The position numbers and the translations under genes were made by a program. Below are positions 11,710 through 23,765 of a DNA stretch of 64,000 nucleotides, piece by piece. Origin of the DNA: Dysidea avara (taxonomy: Eukaryota > Porifera > Demospongiae > Dictyoceratida > Dysideidae); assembly GCF_963678975.1 (NCBI RefSeq), contig NC_089276.1, positions 4,923,098 through 4,987,097 on the forward strand, in the 5' to 3' direction. The notes under the pieces were generated by a model, which was not told the DNA's origin, did no database searches, and worked only from the letters and a program-made list of their open reading frames with translations. Position 1 is the first letter of the stretch. Every line of letters begins with the position of its first letter.

Positions 11710-12405
11710 CAATCAGATCGGGGGGGGGGGGGGGCTTTGGGGGCTGAAGCCCTCCTTCATATTTAGGCTTTACTTGATTAATATGCTGAGTATTATAATG
11801 AAATTTTGTCTTAGCATAATTATATGATCACTGCATAATACAAATAGCACCTTATAAACATCTTTCCAAGGTATTATCAGTGAATTTATGCTAAAGTTTA
11901 TGCAAAAGGATCCGGATCAGCATTGGAGGTGTACAAGATCGAGATACTCTAATAGAGCAGTCAGCTAACTACTTTAATAGAACATTCACTGGAGACATGT
12001 AGTTGGTTCTGTTATGGAATTTTTCCAAATCTGCCTGCACCTATACATACAATGAAGTGAATTGGTCTGTTTAAAGGGTTTCATTCATCTACTTGTGTAG
12101 TTAATATGTATGGCAATACTTAATTCAGGTACACAATTTCCATTGAAAATGCTCTCAGATTCAATCTTGTATTGTTCAAATTTCAAAATTTTCCACTTTC
12201 AACATTATTATTCTAACATGCACCTATTCAGTGTTGTGCAATTGTGAGAGGGGTTCATCATGTACTTGGTTGTCTATACCTACCCAAACTTTTCCATTAG
12301 CAAAATGCTTCAGAGAGCCATACCTATAAACTAAAGGCAGTATATAAAATATCTACAGGCAGAAAATATTATGAATTTTATGTGGAAATGTCTCCAAATT
12401 GCAGT

Positions 12406-12731
12406 ATCTAATCCAAAACAGCCAAGCTGTAAAAAAAGTGTGCGGCCCTCAGAAAGGCTATGGTGAAAAAAGATGTGAAATCCAAGGTGGCGGCCAAGAA
12501 TGGCTGTGATGGTAGGTTAATGGTAAAAATTTTAATAATGACAATTCAGGTGAATTTTGTGCCAACACCAAGCGGCACCAAATTCACCTGAATTGTCATT
12601 ATTAAAATTTTACCATTAACCTACCATCACAGCCATTTCTTGGCCACCACCTTGGATTTCACATCTTTTTTCACCATAGCCTTTTTGAGGGCTGCACACT
12701 TTTTTTACAGCTTGGCTGTTTTGGATTAGAT
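12406..12731. repeat. Foldback (hairpin) module, copy 1
   Basis: Arms of about 150 bp, nearly perfect. The left arm starts ATCTAATCCAAAACAGCC and the right arm ends GGCTGTTTTGGATTAGAT. The loop is about 20 nt (around CAACACCAAGCGGC). It is followed by ACCCCAAAGCCGGCCTATGG and then the satellite array. The same unit sits at the same place in the inner element. Confidence 0.9.
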
Positions 12732-12910
12732 TTCATTTCTTTTTGTATTTGTATACCCCAAAGCCGGCCTATGGCCAGCTTTGGGACTTTTTTAACCTAT
12801 GTTTTTTCTTTACCAAAGGAAGAAGAAAAGATGAAGTAGATGTACTTTAAATATTTTATCAGTAAATGTACAAATTATATATATAATACATAATTATATT
12901 GATTACAGAA

Positions 12911-15900
12911 ATCTCCATGTTGGTTTCTTTGTAACTGAACACTCTACAAGGTGACTTCTTCTAGATGCTCTCTCTACAGGGTGAATTGTTTGTAGCTGAA
13001 AGATCTACAAGGTAACTTCTTCTAGTTGATCTCTTTACAGGGTGATTTGTTTGTAGCTGAATTCTGTACAGGTGATTTGTTTGCAGCTGAGCTCTTTACA
13101 GAATGGTTTCTTTGTAGCTGAACTCTCTAAAAGGTAACTTCTTCTAACTGATCTTTCTACAGGGCAACTTGTTTGTGGCTGAATTTTCTACAGGGTGATT
13201 TCTTTGCAGCTGAACTCTCTACATGGTGGTTTCTTTGTAGCTGAACTCTCTACAAGGTAACTTCTTCCAGCTGATCTCTCTACAGGGTGATTTGTTTGTA
13301 GCTGAACGATCTACAAGGTAACTTCTTCTAGCTGATCTCTTTACAGGGTGATTTGTTTGTAGCTGAATTCTGTACAGGTGATTTGTTTGCAGCTGAGCTC
13401 TTTACAGAATGGTTTCTTTGTAGCTGAACTCTCTAAAAGGTAACTTCTTCTAACTGATCTTTCTACAGGGCAACTTGTTTGTGGCTGAATTTTCTACAGG
13501 GTGATTTCTTTGCAGCTGAACTCTCTACATGGTGGTTTCTTTGTAGCTGAACTCTCTACAAGGTAACTTCTTCCAGCTGATCTCTCTACAGGGTGATTTG
13601 TTTGTAGCTGAACGATCTACAAGGTAACTTCTTCTAGCTGATCTCTTTACAGGGTGATTTGTTTGTAGCTGAATTCTGTACAGGTGATTTGTTTGCAGCT
13701 GAGCTCTTTACAGAATGGTTTCTTTGTAGCTGAACTCTTTAAAAGGTAACTTCTTCTAACTGATCTTTCTACAGGGCAACTTGTTTGTGGCTGAATTTTC
13801 TACAGGGTGATTTCTTTGCAGCTGAACTCTTTACTTGGTGGTTTCTTTGTAGCTGAATCCTCTACAAGGTAACTTCTTCTAACTGATCTTTCTACAGGAT
13901 GATTTGTTTGTAGCTGAACTATCTACAAGGTAATTTCTTCTAGCTGATCTCTCTCTACAGGGCGATTTGTTTGTAGCTGAATTCTGTACAGGTGATTTGT
14001 TTGCAGCTGAGCTCTTTACAGAATGGTTTCTTTGTAGCTGAACTCTCTACAAGGTAACTTATCTAGCTGATGTCTCTACAAGGTCACTAGTTTGTAGCTG
14101 AACTCTCTACATGGTGGTTTCTTTGTAACTGAAGTTTCTACAAGGGGACTTCTTCTAGCTGATCTTTCTACAGGGTGATTTGTTTGTATCTGAGCTCTCT
14201 ACAAGGTAACTTCTTCTAGCTGATCTTTCTACAGGGAGATTTGTTTGTAGCTGAACTCTCTACAGGTGATTTGTTTGAAGCTGAACTCTCTAAATGATGG
14301 TTTCTTTGTAGCTGAACTCTCTACAAGTTAACTTCTTCTAGCTGATCTCTCTACAGGGTGATTTGCTTGTAGCTGAATTCTGTATAGGTGATTTGTTTGC
14401 AGCAGAGCTATTTACAGAATGGTTTCTTTGTAGCTGAACTCTCTACAAGATAACTTCTTCTAGCTGATGTCTCTATAAGGTCACTAGTTTGTAGCTGAGC
14501 TCTCTACATGGTGGTTTCTTTGTAACTGAACTCTCTACAAGGTGACTTCTTCTAGCTGATCTTTCTACAGGGTGATTTGTTTGAAGCTGAACTCTCTACA
14601 AGGTAACTTCTTCTAGTTGATCTCTCTACAGGGAGATTTGTTTGTAGCTGAACTCTCTATAGGTGATTTGTTTGCAGCTGACCTCTCTACATGATGGTTT
14701 CTTTATAGCTGAACTCTCTGCAAGGTAACTTCTTCTATTGTTCTCTCTACAGGGAGATTTGTTTGTAGCTGAACTCTCTATAGGTGATTTGTTTGCAGCT
14801 GAACTCTCTACATGATGGTTTCTTTGTAGCTGAACTCTCTACAAGGTAACTTCTTCTAGCTGATCTCTCTACAGGGAGATTTGTTTGTAGCTGAACTCTC
14901 TACATGATGGTTTCTTTGTAGCTGAACTCTCTACAAGGTAACTTCTTCTAGCTGATGTCTCTACAAGGTCACTAGTTTGTAGCTGAGCTCTCTACATGGT
15001 GGTTTCTTTGTAACTGAACTCTCTACAAGGTGACTTCTTCTAGCTGATCTTTCTACAGGGTGATTTGTTTGAAGCTGAACTCTCTACAAGGTAACTTCTT
15101 CTAGTTGATCTCTCTACAGGGAGATTTGTTTGTAGCTGAACTCTCTACAAGGTAACTTCTTCTAGTTGATCTCTCTACAGGGAGATTTGTTTGTAGCTGA
15201 ACTCTCTATAGGTGATTTGTTTGCAGCTGAACTCTCTACATGATGGTTTCTTTGTAGCTGAACTCTCTACAAGGTAACTTCTTCTAGCTGATGTCTTTAC
15301 AGGGTCACTAGTTTGTAGCTGAATTCTCTACATGGTGGTTTCTTTGTAACTGAACTCTCTACAAGGTAACTTCTTCTAGCTGATCTATCTACAGGGTGAT
15401 TTGTTTGTAGCTGAATTCTGTATAGGTGATTTGTTTGCAGCTGAGCTCTTTAAAGAATGGTTTCTTTGTAGCTGAACTCTCTACAAGGTAACTTCTTCTA
15501 GCTGATGTCTCTATAAGGTCACTAGTTTGTAGCTGAGCTCTCTACATGGTGGTTTCTTTGTAACCGAACTCTCTACAAGGTGACTTCTTCTAGCTGATCT
15601 TTCTACAGGGTGATTTGTTTGAAGCTGAACTCTCTACAAGGTAACTTCTTCTAGTTGATCTCTCTACAGGGAGATTTGTTTGTAGCTGAACTCTCTACAT
15701 GATGGTTTCTTTGTAGCTGAACTCTCTACAAGGTAACTTCTTCTAGCTGATCTCTCTACAGGGGGATTTGTTTGTAGCTGAACTCTCTATATGGTGGTTT
15801 CTTTGTAGCTGAACTCTACAAGGTGATTTCTTCTAGCTGAACTATCTCTTTCCATAGTTACATGAACTCCATACAAGGTAACTTCTTCTAGCTGATCTCT

Positions 15901-15976
15901 CTACAGGGTGACTTGTGTGTAGCTGATCTCTATACATGTTTCTTGTTTCTAGCTGATTCCTTGAATTCTCTTCAGG
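12911..15976 (+). repeat. Satellite-like array, monomer 30-31 bp
   Basis: About 100 contiguous monomers of the form GCTGAACTCTCTACAAGG plus 12-13 nt. They alternate between types ending ACTTCTTCTA, ATTTGTTTGTA and GTTTCTTTGTA. A higher-order unit is visible: ATTCTGTACA recurs at 13061, 13367, 13673 and 13981 (306, 306 and 308 bp, about ten monomers). Each monomer contains GTAG and CTAC blocks that could pair. It is not CRISPR: there are no unique spacers. Confidence 0.95.
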
Positions 15977-16272
15977 GTGACTGCTCTATTAGGATGACTG
16001 CTCTATTAGAGTATCTCGATCGATCTCGCACTTTTAAGTTGGATTTCGTGTTATAACTCCGTGGCTTTAAGTCTCAATGGCGGATCCAGGATGGGGTATT
16101 TGGGGCAAATGCCCCCCCCCCCCTCCTTCAAGAAATTGCATACAAGATCGAGATACTCTAATAGAGCAGTCAATTACTCTAATAAAGCAGTCACAACGTT
16201 CATGAGGCAGTGCAGCTTACTTATGAAGCTATAAATAGGATTTTATTTTACATAACATACGTGATATAATAT

Positions 16273-16594
16273 ATCTAATCCAAAACAGCCATACTGTAAA
16301 AAAAGTGTGCGGCCCTCAGAAAGGCTATGGTGAAAAAAGATGTGAAATCCAAGGTGGCGGCCAAGAAATGGCTGTGATGGTAGGTTAATGGTAAAAATTT
16401 TAATAATGACAATTCAGGTAAATTTTGTGAAGCGGCACAAAAATTCACATGAATTGTCGTTATTAAAATTTTTACCATTAACCTACCATCACAGCCATTT
16501 CTTGGCCGCCACCTTGGATTTCACATCTTTTTTTCACCATAGCCTTTCTGAGGGCCGCACACTTTTTTTACAGCTTGGCTGTTTTGGATTAGAT
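16273..16594. repeat. Foldback (hairpin) module, copy 2
   Basis: Same hairpin as 12406-12731, with arms of about 150 bp and a loop around TTTTGTGAAGCGGCAC. The high identity between the copies, and of the arms within each copy, suggests recent spread or gene conversion. Confidence 0.9.
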
Positions 16595-16699
16595 TTCATT
16601 TCTTTTTGTATTTGTATACCCCAAAGCCAGCCTATGGCCGGCTTTAGGGATTTTAACCTGTCATTTTTTCTTTACTACAGGAAGAAGAAAAGATGAAGC

Positions 16700-19402
16700 A
16701 GGGTGATTTCTTTGTAGCTGACCTCTCTGCAAGGTGATCCTTCTAGCTGATCTCTCTACAGGACAATTTGTTTGCAGCTGAACTCTCTACATGGTAGTTT
16801 CTTTGTAGCTGAACTCTCTACAATGTAACTTCTTCTAGCTGAACTCTCTACAGGGTGACTTGTTTGTAGCTGAACCCTCTACAGGGTGATTTGTTTGTAG
16901 CTGAACTCTCTACAAGGTAGCTTCTTCTAGCTGATCTTTCTACAGGGTGATTTGTTTGTAGCTGAATTCTCTACAGCGTGATTTGTTTGCTGCTGAGCTC
17001 TCTACATGGTAGTTTCTTTGTAGCTGAACTCTCTACAATGTAACTTCTTCTAGCTGAACTCTCTACAGGGCAATTTGTTTGCAGCTGAACTCTCTACATG
17101 GTAGTTTCTTTGTAGCTGAACTCTCTACAATGTAACTTCTTCTAGCTGAACTCTCTACAGGGTGACTTGTTTGTAGCTGAACCCTCTACAGGGTGATTTG
17201 TTTGTAGCTGAACTCTCTACAAGGTAGCTTCTTCTAGCTGATCTTTCTACAGGGTGATTTGTTTGTAGCTGAATTCTCTACAGCGTGATTTGTTTGCTGC
17301 TGAGCTCTCTACATGGTAGTTTCTTTGTAGCTGAACTCTCTACAATGTAACTTCTTCTAGCTGAACTCTCTACAGGGTGACTTGTTTCTAGCTGAACTCT
17401 CTACAGGGTGATTTGTTTGTAGCTGAATTCTCTACAAGGCAATTTGTTTGCAGCTGAACTCTGTACATGGTAGTTTCTTTGTAGCTGAACTCTCTACAAT
17501 GTAACTTCTTCTAGCTGAACTCTCTACAGGGTGACTTGTTTCTAGCTGAACTCTCTACAGGGTGATTTGTTTGTAGCTGAATTCTCTACAGGGCAATTTG
17601 TTTGCAGCTGAACTCTGTACATGGTAGTTTCTTTGTAGCTGAACTCTCTACAATGTAACTTCTTCTAGCTGAACTCTCTACAGGGTGACTTGTTTCTAGC
17701 TGAACTCTCTACAGGGTGATTTGTTTGTAGCTGAATTCTCTACAAGGCAATTTGTTTGCAGCTGAACTCTGTACATGGTAGTTTCTTTGTAGCTGAACTC
17801 TCTACAATGTAACTTCTTCTAGCTGAACTCTCTACAGGGTGACTTGTTTCTAGCTGAACTCTCTACAGGGTGATTTGTTTGTAGCTGAATTCTCTACAGG
17901 GCAATTTGTTTGCAGCTAAACTCTGTACATGGTAGTTTCTTTGTAGCTGAACTCTCTACAATGTAACTTCTTCTAGCTGATCTCTCTACAGGACAATTTG
18001 TTTGCAGCTGAACTCTCTACATGGTAGTTTCTTTGTAGCTGAACTCTCTACAATGTAACTTCTTCTAGCTGAACTCTCTACAGGTGACTTGTTTCTAGCT
18101 GATCTCTCTACAGGGTGACTTGTTTCTAGCTGAACTCTCTACATGGTGATTTGTTTGTAGCTGAACTCTCTACAAGGTAACTTCTTCTTTCTACAGGGTG
18201 ATTTGTTTGTAGCTGAATTCTCTACAGGGCGATTTGTTTGCAGCTGAACTCTCTACATGGTAGTTTCTTTGTAGCTGAACTCTCTACAATGTAACTTCTT
18301 CTAGCTGAACTCTCTACAGGATGACTTGTTTCTAGCTGATCTCTATACAGGGTGACTTGTTCCTAGCTGAACTCTCTACAGGTGATTTGTTTGCAGCTGA
18401 ACTCTCTTACATGGTGGTTTCTTTGTAGCTGAACTCTCTACAATGTAAATTCTTCTAGCTGAACTCTCTACAGGATGACTTGTTTCTAGCAGATCTCTGT
18501 ACAGGGTGACTTGTTCCTAGCTGAACTCTCTACAGGTGATTTGTTTGCAGCTGAACTCTCTTACATGGTGGTTTCTTTGTAGCTGAACTCTCTACAATGT
18601 AACTTCTTCTAGCTGAACTCTCTACAGGATGACTTGTTTCTAGCTGATCTCTCTACAGGGTGATCTGTTCATAGCTGAAGTCTGTACAGAGTGGTTTGTT
18701 TGCAACTGAACTCTCTTACATGGTGGTTTCTTTGTAGCCGAACTCTCTACAAAGTGAATTCTTCTAGCTGATCTATCTACAGGATGACTTGTTTCTAACT
18801 AAACTCTTTACAGTGTGATCTGTTCATAGCGGAACTTTCTACTGGATGATTTGTTTGCAGCTAAACTCTTTGCATGATTGTTTCTTTGTAACTGAACTCT
18901 CTACAAGGTAACTTCTTTTAGCTGATCTCTCTACAGGATGACTTGTTTCTAACTGAACTCTCCACAGTGTGATCTGTTCATAGCGGAACTTTCTACTGGG
19001 TGATTTGTTTGCAGCTAAACTCTTTGCATGATTGTTTCTTTGTAACTGAACTCTCTACAATGTGACTTCTTCTAGCTGATCTCTCTACAGGATGACTTGT
19101 TTCTAACTGAACTCTCTATAGTGGATCTGTTCATAGCGGAACTTTCTACTGGGTGATTTGTTTGCAGCTAAACTCTTTGCATGATTGTTTCTTTGTAACT
19201 GAACTCTCTACAAGGTAACTTCTTCTAGCTGATCTCTCTACAGGGCAATTTGTTTGTAGCTGAATTCTCTACAGGGTGATTTATTTGAGCTGAACTCTCT
19301 ACATGATGGCTTCTTTGTAGATGAACTCTCTATTAGGTACCTTCTTCTAGCTGATCTGACTACAGGGTGACTTGTTTGTAGCTGAATTCCCTACAGAATA
19401 AC
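16700..19402 (+). repeat. Satellite-like array, monomer 30-31 bp, second array
   Basis: About 88 monomers of the same family. Two higher-order periods are visible: CTGTACATGG recurs at 17461, 17615, 17769 and 17923 (154 bp each, five monomers), and AACCCTCTAC recurs at 16873 and 17180 (307 bp, ten monomers). Monomers near the right end are more diverged, as expected if homogenisation acts in the centre. Confidence 0.95.
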
Positions 19403-19489
19403 TTACAATGTAATATAACTGAGTAAATTATACATGCAACTGAATGCTTTATTAGGGTGACTGTTCTATTAGAGTATCTCGATCTCGCA

Positions 19490-20275
19490 TTTGCTGCACA
19501 TAGTTGCCTTTCGAATCATAACTCAGTAATTTGTAATCCGATTCTTCTGTACTACTGCAAGAACTTTCTATGATGATTATTCCAGCTACATACAGATTTT
19601 CAGCTCGTTGCTCTAAGCGGTTTGTCTGGTAGACACGAAAACTAATAATTTTTTTATTCATAAAAATCGATCGCGTAATTTTGACACAGGTTGGGCTTTG
19701 TGTCATATCTCCATGGTCTTTATCTCGATTCCTTTCAAACCACACAAAGGCACTCCTACGATGGTTGCTCCATCTACATATCAATTTTCAACTGATTCCT
19801 CCAAGGAGTTTACTCTGTAGGCGTGACAGACCTTCGACCTTATTTTACGCAAATAATCGGTCATAACTCCGTGAATGTTCATCGGATTCCTACCAAAGTT
19901 GGTACGGAGATCCGCCTTAATGAGCCCTTTAAGTGTGCCAAATTTCAGCCCAATCCGAGCACGCATTCGTGTTTTATGGCGAATTTTGCGAAGTGTGCGA
20001 AATGAAGAAGATGAAGAAGAAGAAAAAAACGAAGAAATTAAAACGAAATTTTGTTCGCTCGTATCTCGGAAATGGCTGGAGCGATTTTCTTCACATTTGG
20101 TATGTAGACTCCCCTAACTGGGCGGCATGTCTCTAGCAAATTTGGTTCCAATCGGATAAGGGATCACAGAGCTACATAGGTGTGAAAATTGCGTTTTCTT
20201 TCTTCCTGTTAATATACTCACGGTGTGGCGCGCCGGCTTCTTGGGCCGCACGACACACTATCGTGTGTCTTGATT
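19490..20275 (+). repeat. Conserved 0.8-kb module of the satellite element, copy 1
   Basis: Non-coding block between the inverted motif and the right end. Landmarks: CATAACTCAGTAATTTGTAA, GGTAGACACGAAAACT, AAATGGCTGGAGCGATTTTC, GGCGCGCCGGCTTCTTGGGC and CGTGTGTCTTGATT. It matches 61190-61962 in reverse and, more distantly, 16021-16074 joined to 20354-21090. Two similar sub-blocks (GATTCTTC..TCCAGCTACATA and TCTCGATTCC..CCATCTACATA) repeat within it. Open frames of 60-110 codons here are not shared in frame between copies. Confidence 0.8.
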
Positions 20276-20353
20276 CGGTAAAGGATAACTAGCTATTATT
20301 GTTGCGACCTTCTATTTGCTCTTCAACCAAACTCTGGATCCGCCCCTGAGTCT

Positions 20354-21090
20354 GATTCTTCTAAACTATTGATGAGCCTTTCTAAGATGATTACTCCATC
20401 TGTACAACGATTTTCAAAGCATTACCCCAAGCGGTTTATCTGGTAGGCGTGGCAAGCAGTCTTTTTTTATTAGCTAGTCTCGATTGCATAATTGTTATAC
20501 AATGTTAGTTTTTTTGCTGTATCTTCCTCGTTTTTAGCTCGATTTCTTTCAAACCACAAAAGGTTTGAGGTTCAATAGTTAACCTATTCACCCACCGATT
20601 TTCAGCTTCGTTCCATATGTGGTTTACCCGTAGGCGTGACAACATATTGGTATTATTTTTCGTGAATAATCGCTCATAACTCTTTGTCTGTTTATCGTAT
20701 TCCAGCCAAAGTTGGTACCGAGATGCGCCTTTATACCCCCCTTCTGTGTGCCAAATTGCAAAGCAATCGGATATGGCGTTCGCGTTTTATAGCAGTTTTT
20801 GTAAGTGTGCGACAAGAGGAAGAAAAATAAGAAGAAAAAAACCGAAGAAACTAAGCCACTTTTTGAAGTCGCATATCTCGGGAACGCGTGAAGCGATTTC
20901 GTTCAAATTTGGAATGTGGAGTGCTGAAGTTGGAGGGCATGTCCACAGCAAAAATCGTCTTGTTTCATCAAGGAAGCACAGAGCTACGGAGGTGCGAAAA
21001 TTGCGTTTTCTTTCTTCCTGTCAATTATACTCACGGGTACTACGCGCCGGATTCTTGGGCCGCACGACACACTACCGTGTGTCTTGATTT
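20354..21090 (+). repeat. Conserved module, diverged copy of the outer element (second part)
   Basis: Continuation of the block that begins at 16021. It keeps GCGGTTTATCTGGTAGGCGT, CATATCTCGGGAACGCGTG and CACACTACCGTGTGTCTTGA. It is more diverged than the 19.5 kb and 61 kb copies, consistent with the outer element being older. A 113-codon open frame at 20746-21087 looks accidental. Confidence 0.7.
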
Positions 21091-21419
21091 TAGCGTCTAT
21101 TTTTCAAAATTTTCCTTGGGGGCATGCCCCCAGACCCCCTAGTTCCAGCATGCTTTGCATACTGGGAAGTGCGTTTTGCACACCTCTACCCAAGAGATTA
21201 GTACCTTGAGTTAGCCCCCCCTTTTATAAATCTTAGATCCGCCCCTGCAGATTACTAGTACATGTATAGCTTCAGAGGAACCTGATTACGTACATGGCGA
21301 TCGCCAAATCGAGCATTTTCGAGCTGGTTAACAGAGCCAATTAGACAATATTGGGGATAATTATATCGACTCAACATACACATGTATGCACATGGTTATG
21401 GAGCAGTCTATCTACTCAC

Positions 21420-21459
21420 CTGCAAGTACTCCCAGAAGTGCAATAACATAGAGAATCAT
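21420..21459 (-). CDS. Gene A, first exon: signal peptide
   Basis: ATG at 21459 opens M-ILYVIALLGVLA followed by one nucleotide, then the donor G|GTGAGT at 21418-21419. The peptide is short and strongly hydrophobic, as in a cleavable signal sequence. The exon ends in phase 1, matching the phase-1 start of the Ig exon at 6517. I infer that the two are spliced together across about 14.9 kb containing the satellite elements. The start was chosen because it is the only ATG before the hydrophobic run. Another possible partner would be an exon I have missed in the intron. Confidence 0.6.
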
Positions 21460-21640
21460 TTTCTACACCAAACTGTCAAAACAGTGAGTTGTGGTCACGT
21501 GACAGTAAAACAGTGTGGTCACGTAAACCAATATTGAGATTCGAGAAGTTACACAGCAGGAGAGTGGGGAGACAACAGAACTGTACGATTTTTAATACAA
21601 ATGCTGCATCTGTAGTGATGGCAACCATTCCATCGTAGCA
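21460..21640. promoter_or_regulatory. Candidate promoter of gene A
   Basis: Immediately 5' of the signal-peptide exon. It holds two copies of GTGGTCACGT (21491 and 21515), the first containing an E-box CACGTG at 21496-21501. This is a guess from position and motif only. Confidence 0.3.
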
Positions 21641-23765
21641 GAATTATTATTGAAGTGATGACTATCAATGCAGTGTTAAACCGCCAGCAGCTGATTATTA
21701 ATGATTCCTATGGTCTCATGTGATCCATAGCGCCAATTGCATAAGTACCAAAGAATATTTACGGCTCGGAATTGCTGCGAGTGGTTCCACTCCCCAGACT
21801 AACTTTCTTTGTAGTTTAATGGGTACATGCATTTTTCATTCAACCGGTACTTCCTTGCCATGTCTACACAGGTGTTAATTCAATAACCCTGTTTGGTGGT
21901 CGCATGTTACCAAGAACTCATTTATGTAACTTTATATCCAATAATGATAGTTCATCTCTTTCAGTCTGTTCATGTTCACCTGCCATGACCCCTTATCTTT
22001 TGGTAATAACTCTTGTTTCATGGGCCAGATGCCCAAACATTAGGTAGTGCTGTGCTTTATTATTTATTATTATTATTATTAGCACTTTACAGTGACCAGC
22101 ACTGAAGGTCTGACAGCAACATGTGCTGCAGCCTTAGGATTACCTAACCTACAGGGACTTAGACCTAGTGACTTGACTTTACTGACTGAATAAGGTGTAA
22201 CAGAAAAGGGCCTTAGATGTGGGTGTAAATGCCTATGCTGTTTATCAAAACAGTGCTTTAATATAGCTGTAAAGGCAAGAACAGGTGTCGGAGTCTAAGG
22301 ATTCAAAATATCCCTTACCTTTAGTATGGATAATTCAGGAGTGTAAACATGTTTACAACATGGAAACATGCTTGTTTCAGTACAAAACCATTGGGAGTGA
22401 TCACATGTTCACCTCTTTGATCATTGTTTTTCATGTGGCTAAAGTGAATATGAACTGACTGTAGTTAACTATAGTTAGCTATATAGCTAATCAAGTTTAA
22501 TTTATTAATCATGAAAATTAATGACTGATCCATTGTTAGCTAGTTATAACATAGTAACTACAGGTCTAGGTGTTGGTGATGCATATTGTAGCTACTATAT
22601 ACTTTGAATTCCTTCCCCTTGATAAACTTAATAAGATATTGCTAATAACATTCAAAATTCCATACACATGAACCAAAAAGGACAGTCATTTAAATTTCAT
22701 TCAGCCATCTATTGGAATAAAAAAAAACAGTAAAGCTACCCTAAATGTCATTCATTTAATTAACTGATCCATGCAACCTGATCATATAATCTCAGCACAA
22801 TCCTTTGATATCTTAAGGTGTTACTGGAAAATATACTCATGTATGTTGTGTATACAATACTGATAGATAGCTACATGTATAAGTATCAAAAAAATAATAT
22901 GAGTCAACTACATGGTCTGAAAAGACATTTGAAGTGTATATAGAGGACAATTAAGATTGTTATGTATATTTGACATCTGGGGTTTGACATAGCTACATCC
23001 TTTGGCTTTAGTATGAGATCGGTAGGTATTTTTCTATAGTGATACAGCACTGCATTGTCTTATATGATCATTGTATCTGTAGATAAACAGAAATTTGTGT
23101 AAAAACAGCCAGTTTATGAATATTAAATACAAAAAGAAGTGAAATCTGCAAAAAAATAGCCAAGCTGCAATACAGCTTGACTGCTTTCACATAGATATGT
23201 TGATGTGGGGTTGGATCATCTGGGTCACATTTTGTCTGAGTCAACTGGGACTCATCTGCATAATACCTGGTGTGATGATAAATTGTGCTTGGCATTGTAT
23301 GAAAGAGGTTATATATTGCCCTAGGTGTAGCTAGCTACACAAGATTGCTTGTCACTGAGACTTTCACTTAGTTTGGGCATGGCCATACAGTACATGTATC
23401 TGTAAACAACTGGTATTTAGCTACGTAGTCTGTGTGTATACGCCTGCATTCCTGTATTAAAAAGTACAATATCTTAAATGTAAACAAAAAGGTATTCTGA
23501 TATGAGATGTTGACCCAGAACTAGTCATCCAATCTTGAAAGTATTTAGGATGTGGTCATATTTACTGTACATACACTTAATGTACAGTATTCCTATAGTA
23601 CAGTATATGGAAGATCACTTCGCAAATCGAGTCACGATATTAATATAGTTATAGAGGGTTGTGCATCAGTTAAGATGCCTGTTAACAAGAACTGAATTCC
23701 ACTAAACCTAGGCATAATTTGATTGCAATTTTCTGTTGTTGATGTCAACTTCTGTAATTCTGTAG
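21641..23765. other. Intergenic or 5' region of gene B, first exon not found
   Basis: A signal-peptide exon for gene B should lie here if the gene is complete. I found no ATG with a hydrophobic run ending in a phase-1 donor on the plus strand. The ATT-tailed repeat at 22070-22220 is included. Confidence 0.35.
22070..22220. repeat. ATT-tailed dispersed repeat, copy 1
   Basis: A TTA/ATT run followed by AGCACTTTACAGTGACCAGC, CTGAAGGTCTGACAGCAACA and GGATTACCTAACC. Other copies are at 50818-50960 (same orientation) and 26490-26575 (reverse). The simple tail and short body suggest a SINE or the 3' end of a LINE. Confidence 0.6.

Larger units (their letters stand above)
16075..20348 (+). mobile_element. 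Inner satellite-carrying element with 5-bp duplication AGTCT
   Basis: 4274-bp element with ends CAATGGCGGATCCAGGATGG (left) and CTCTGGATCCGCCCCTG (right). It is flanked by AGTCT at 16070-16074 and 20349-20353. The interior repeats the outer plan: a C run and motif pair (16146-16192), foldback (16273-16594), array (16700-19402), inverted motif (19455-19492) and module (19490-20275). No transposase frame is present, so mobility would need enzyme from elsewhere. Confidence 0.85.
11710..21247 (+). mobile_element. Outer satellite-carrying element, interrupted
   Basis: Old non-autonomous element. The left end is about 11710 (AATCAGATCG, a G run, then GGGGGCTGAAGCCCTCCTTC) and the right end is at 21247 (AGATCCGCCCCTG). 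Order: end, motif pair at 11937-11991, foldback 12406-12731, array 12911-15976, inverted motif 15976-16020, and the first part of the 0.8-kb module (16021-16074). It is then interrupted by the inner element and resumes at 20354 to complete the module. Removing the inner element and one AGTCT joins GTGGCTTTAAGTCT to GATTCTTC, which lines up with the module at 19520-19550. No clear target duplication remains around the outer copy. Confidence 0.75.

Noticed and set aside
12911..19402. Possible CRISPR-like array
   Set aside because: Monomers are contiguous with no unique spacers, and this is animal DNA; it is a satellite.
20746..21087. 113-codon plus-strand frame in the 0.8-kb module
   Set aside because: The better preserved module copies at 19.5 and 61.2 kb do not keep this frame, so it is probably accidental.
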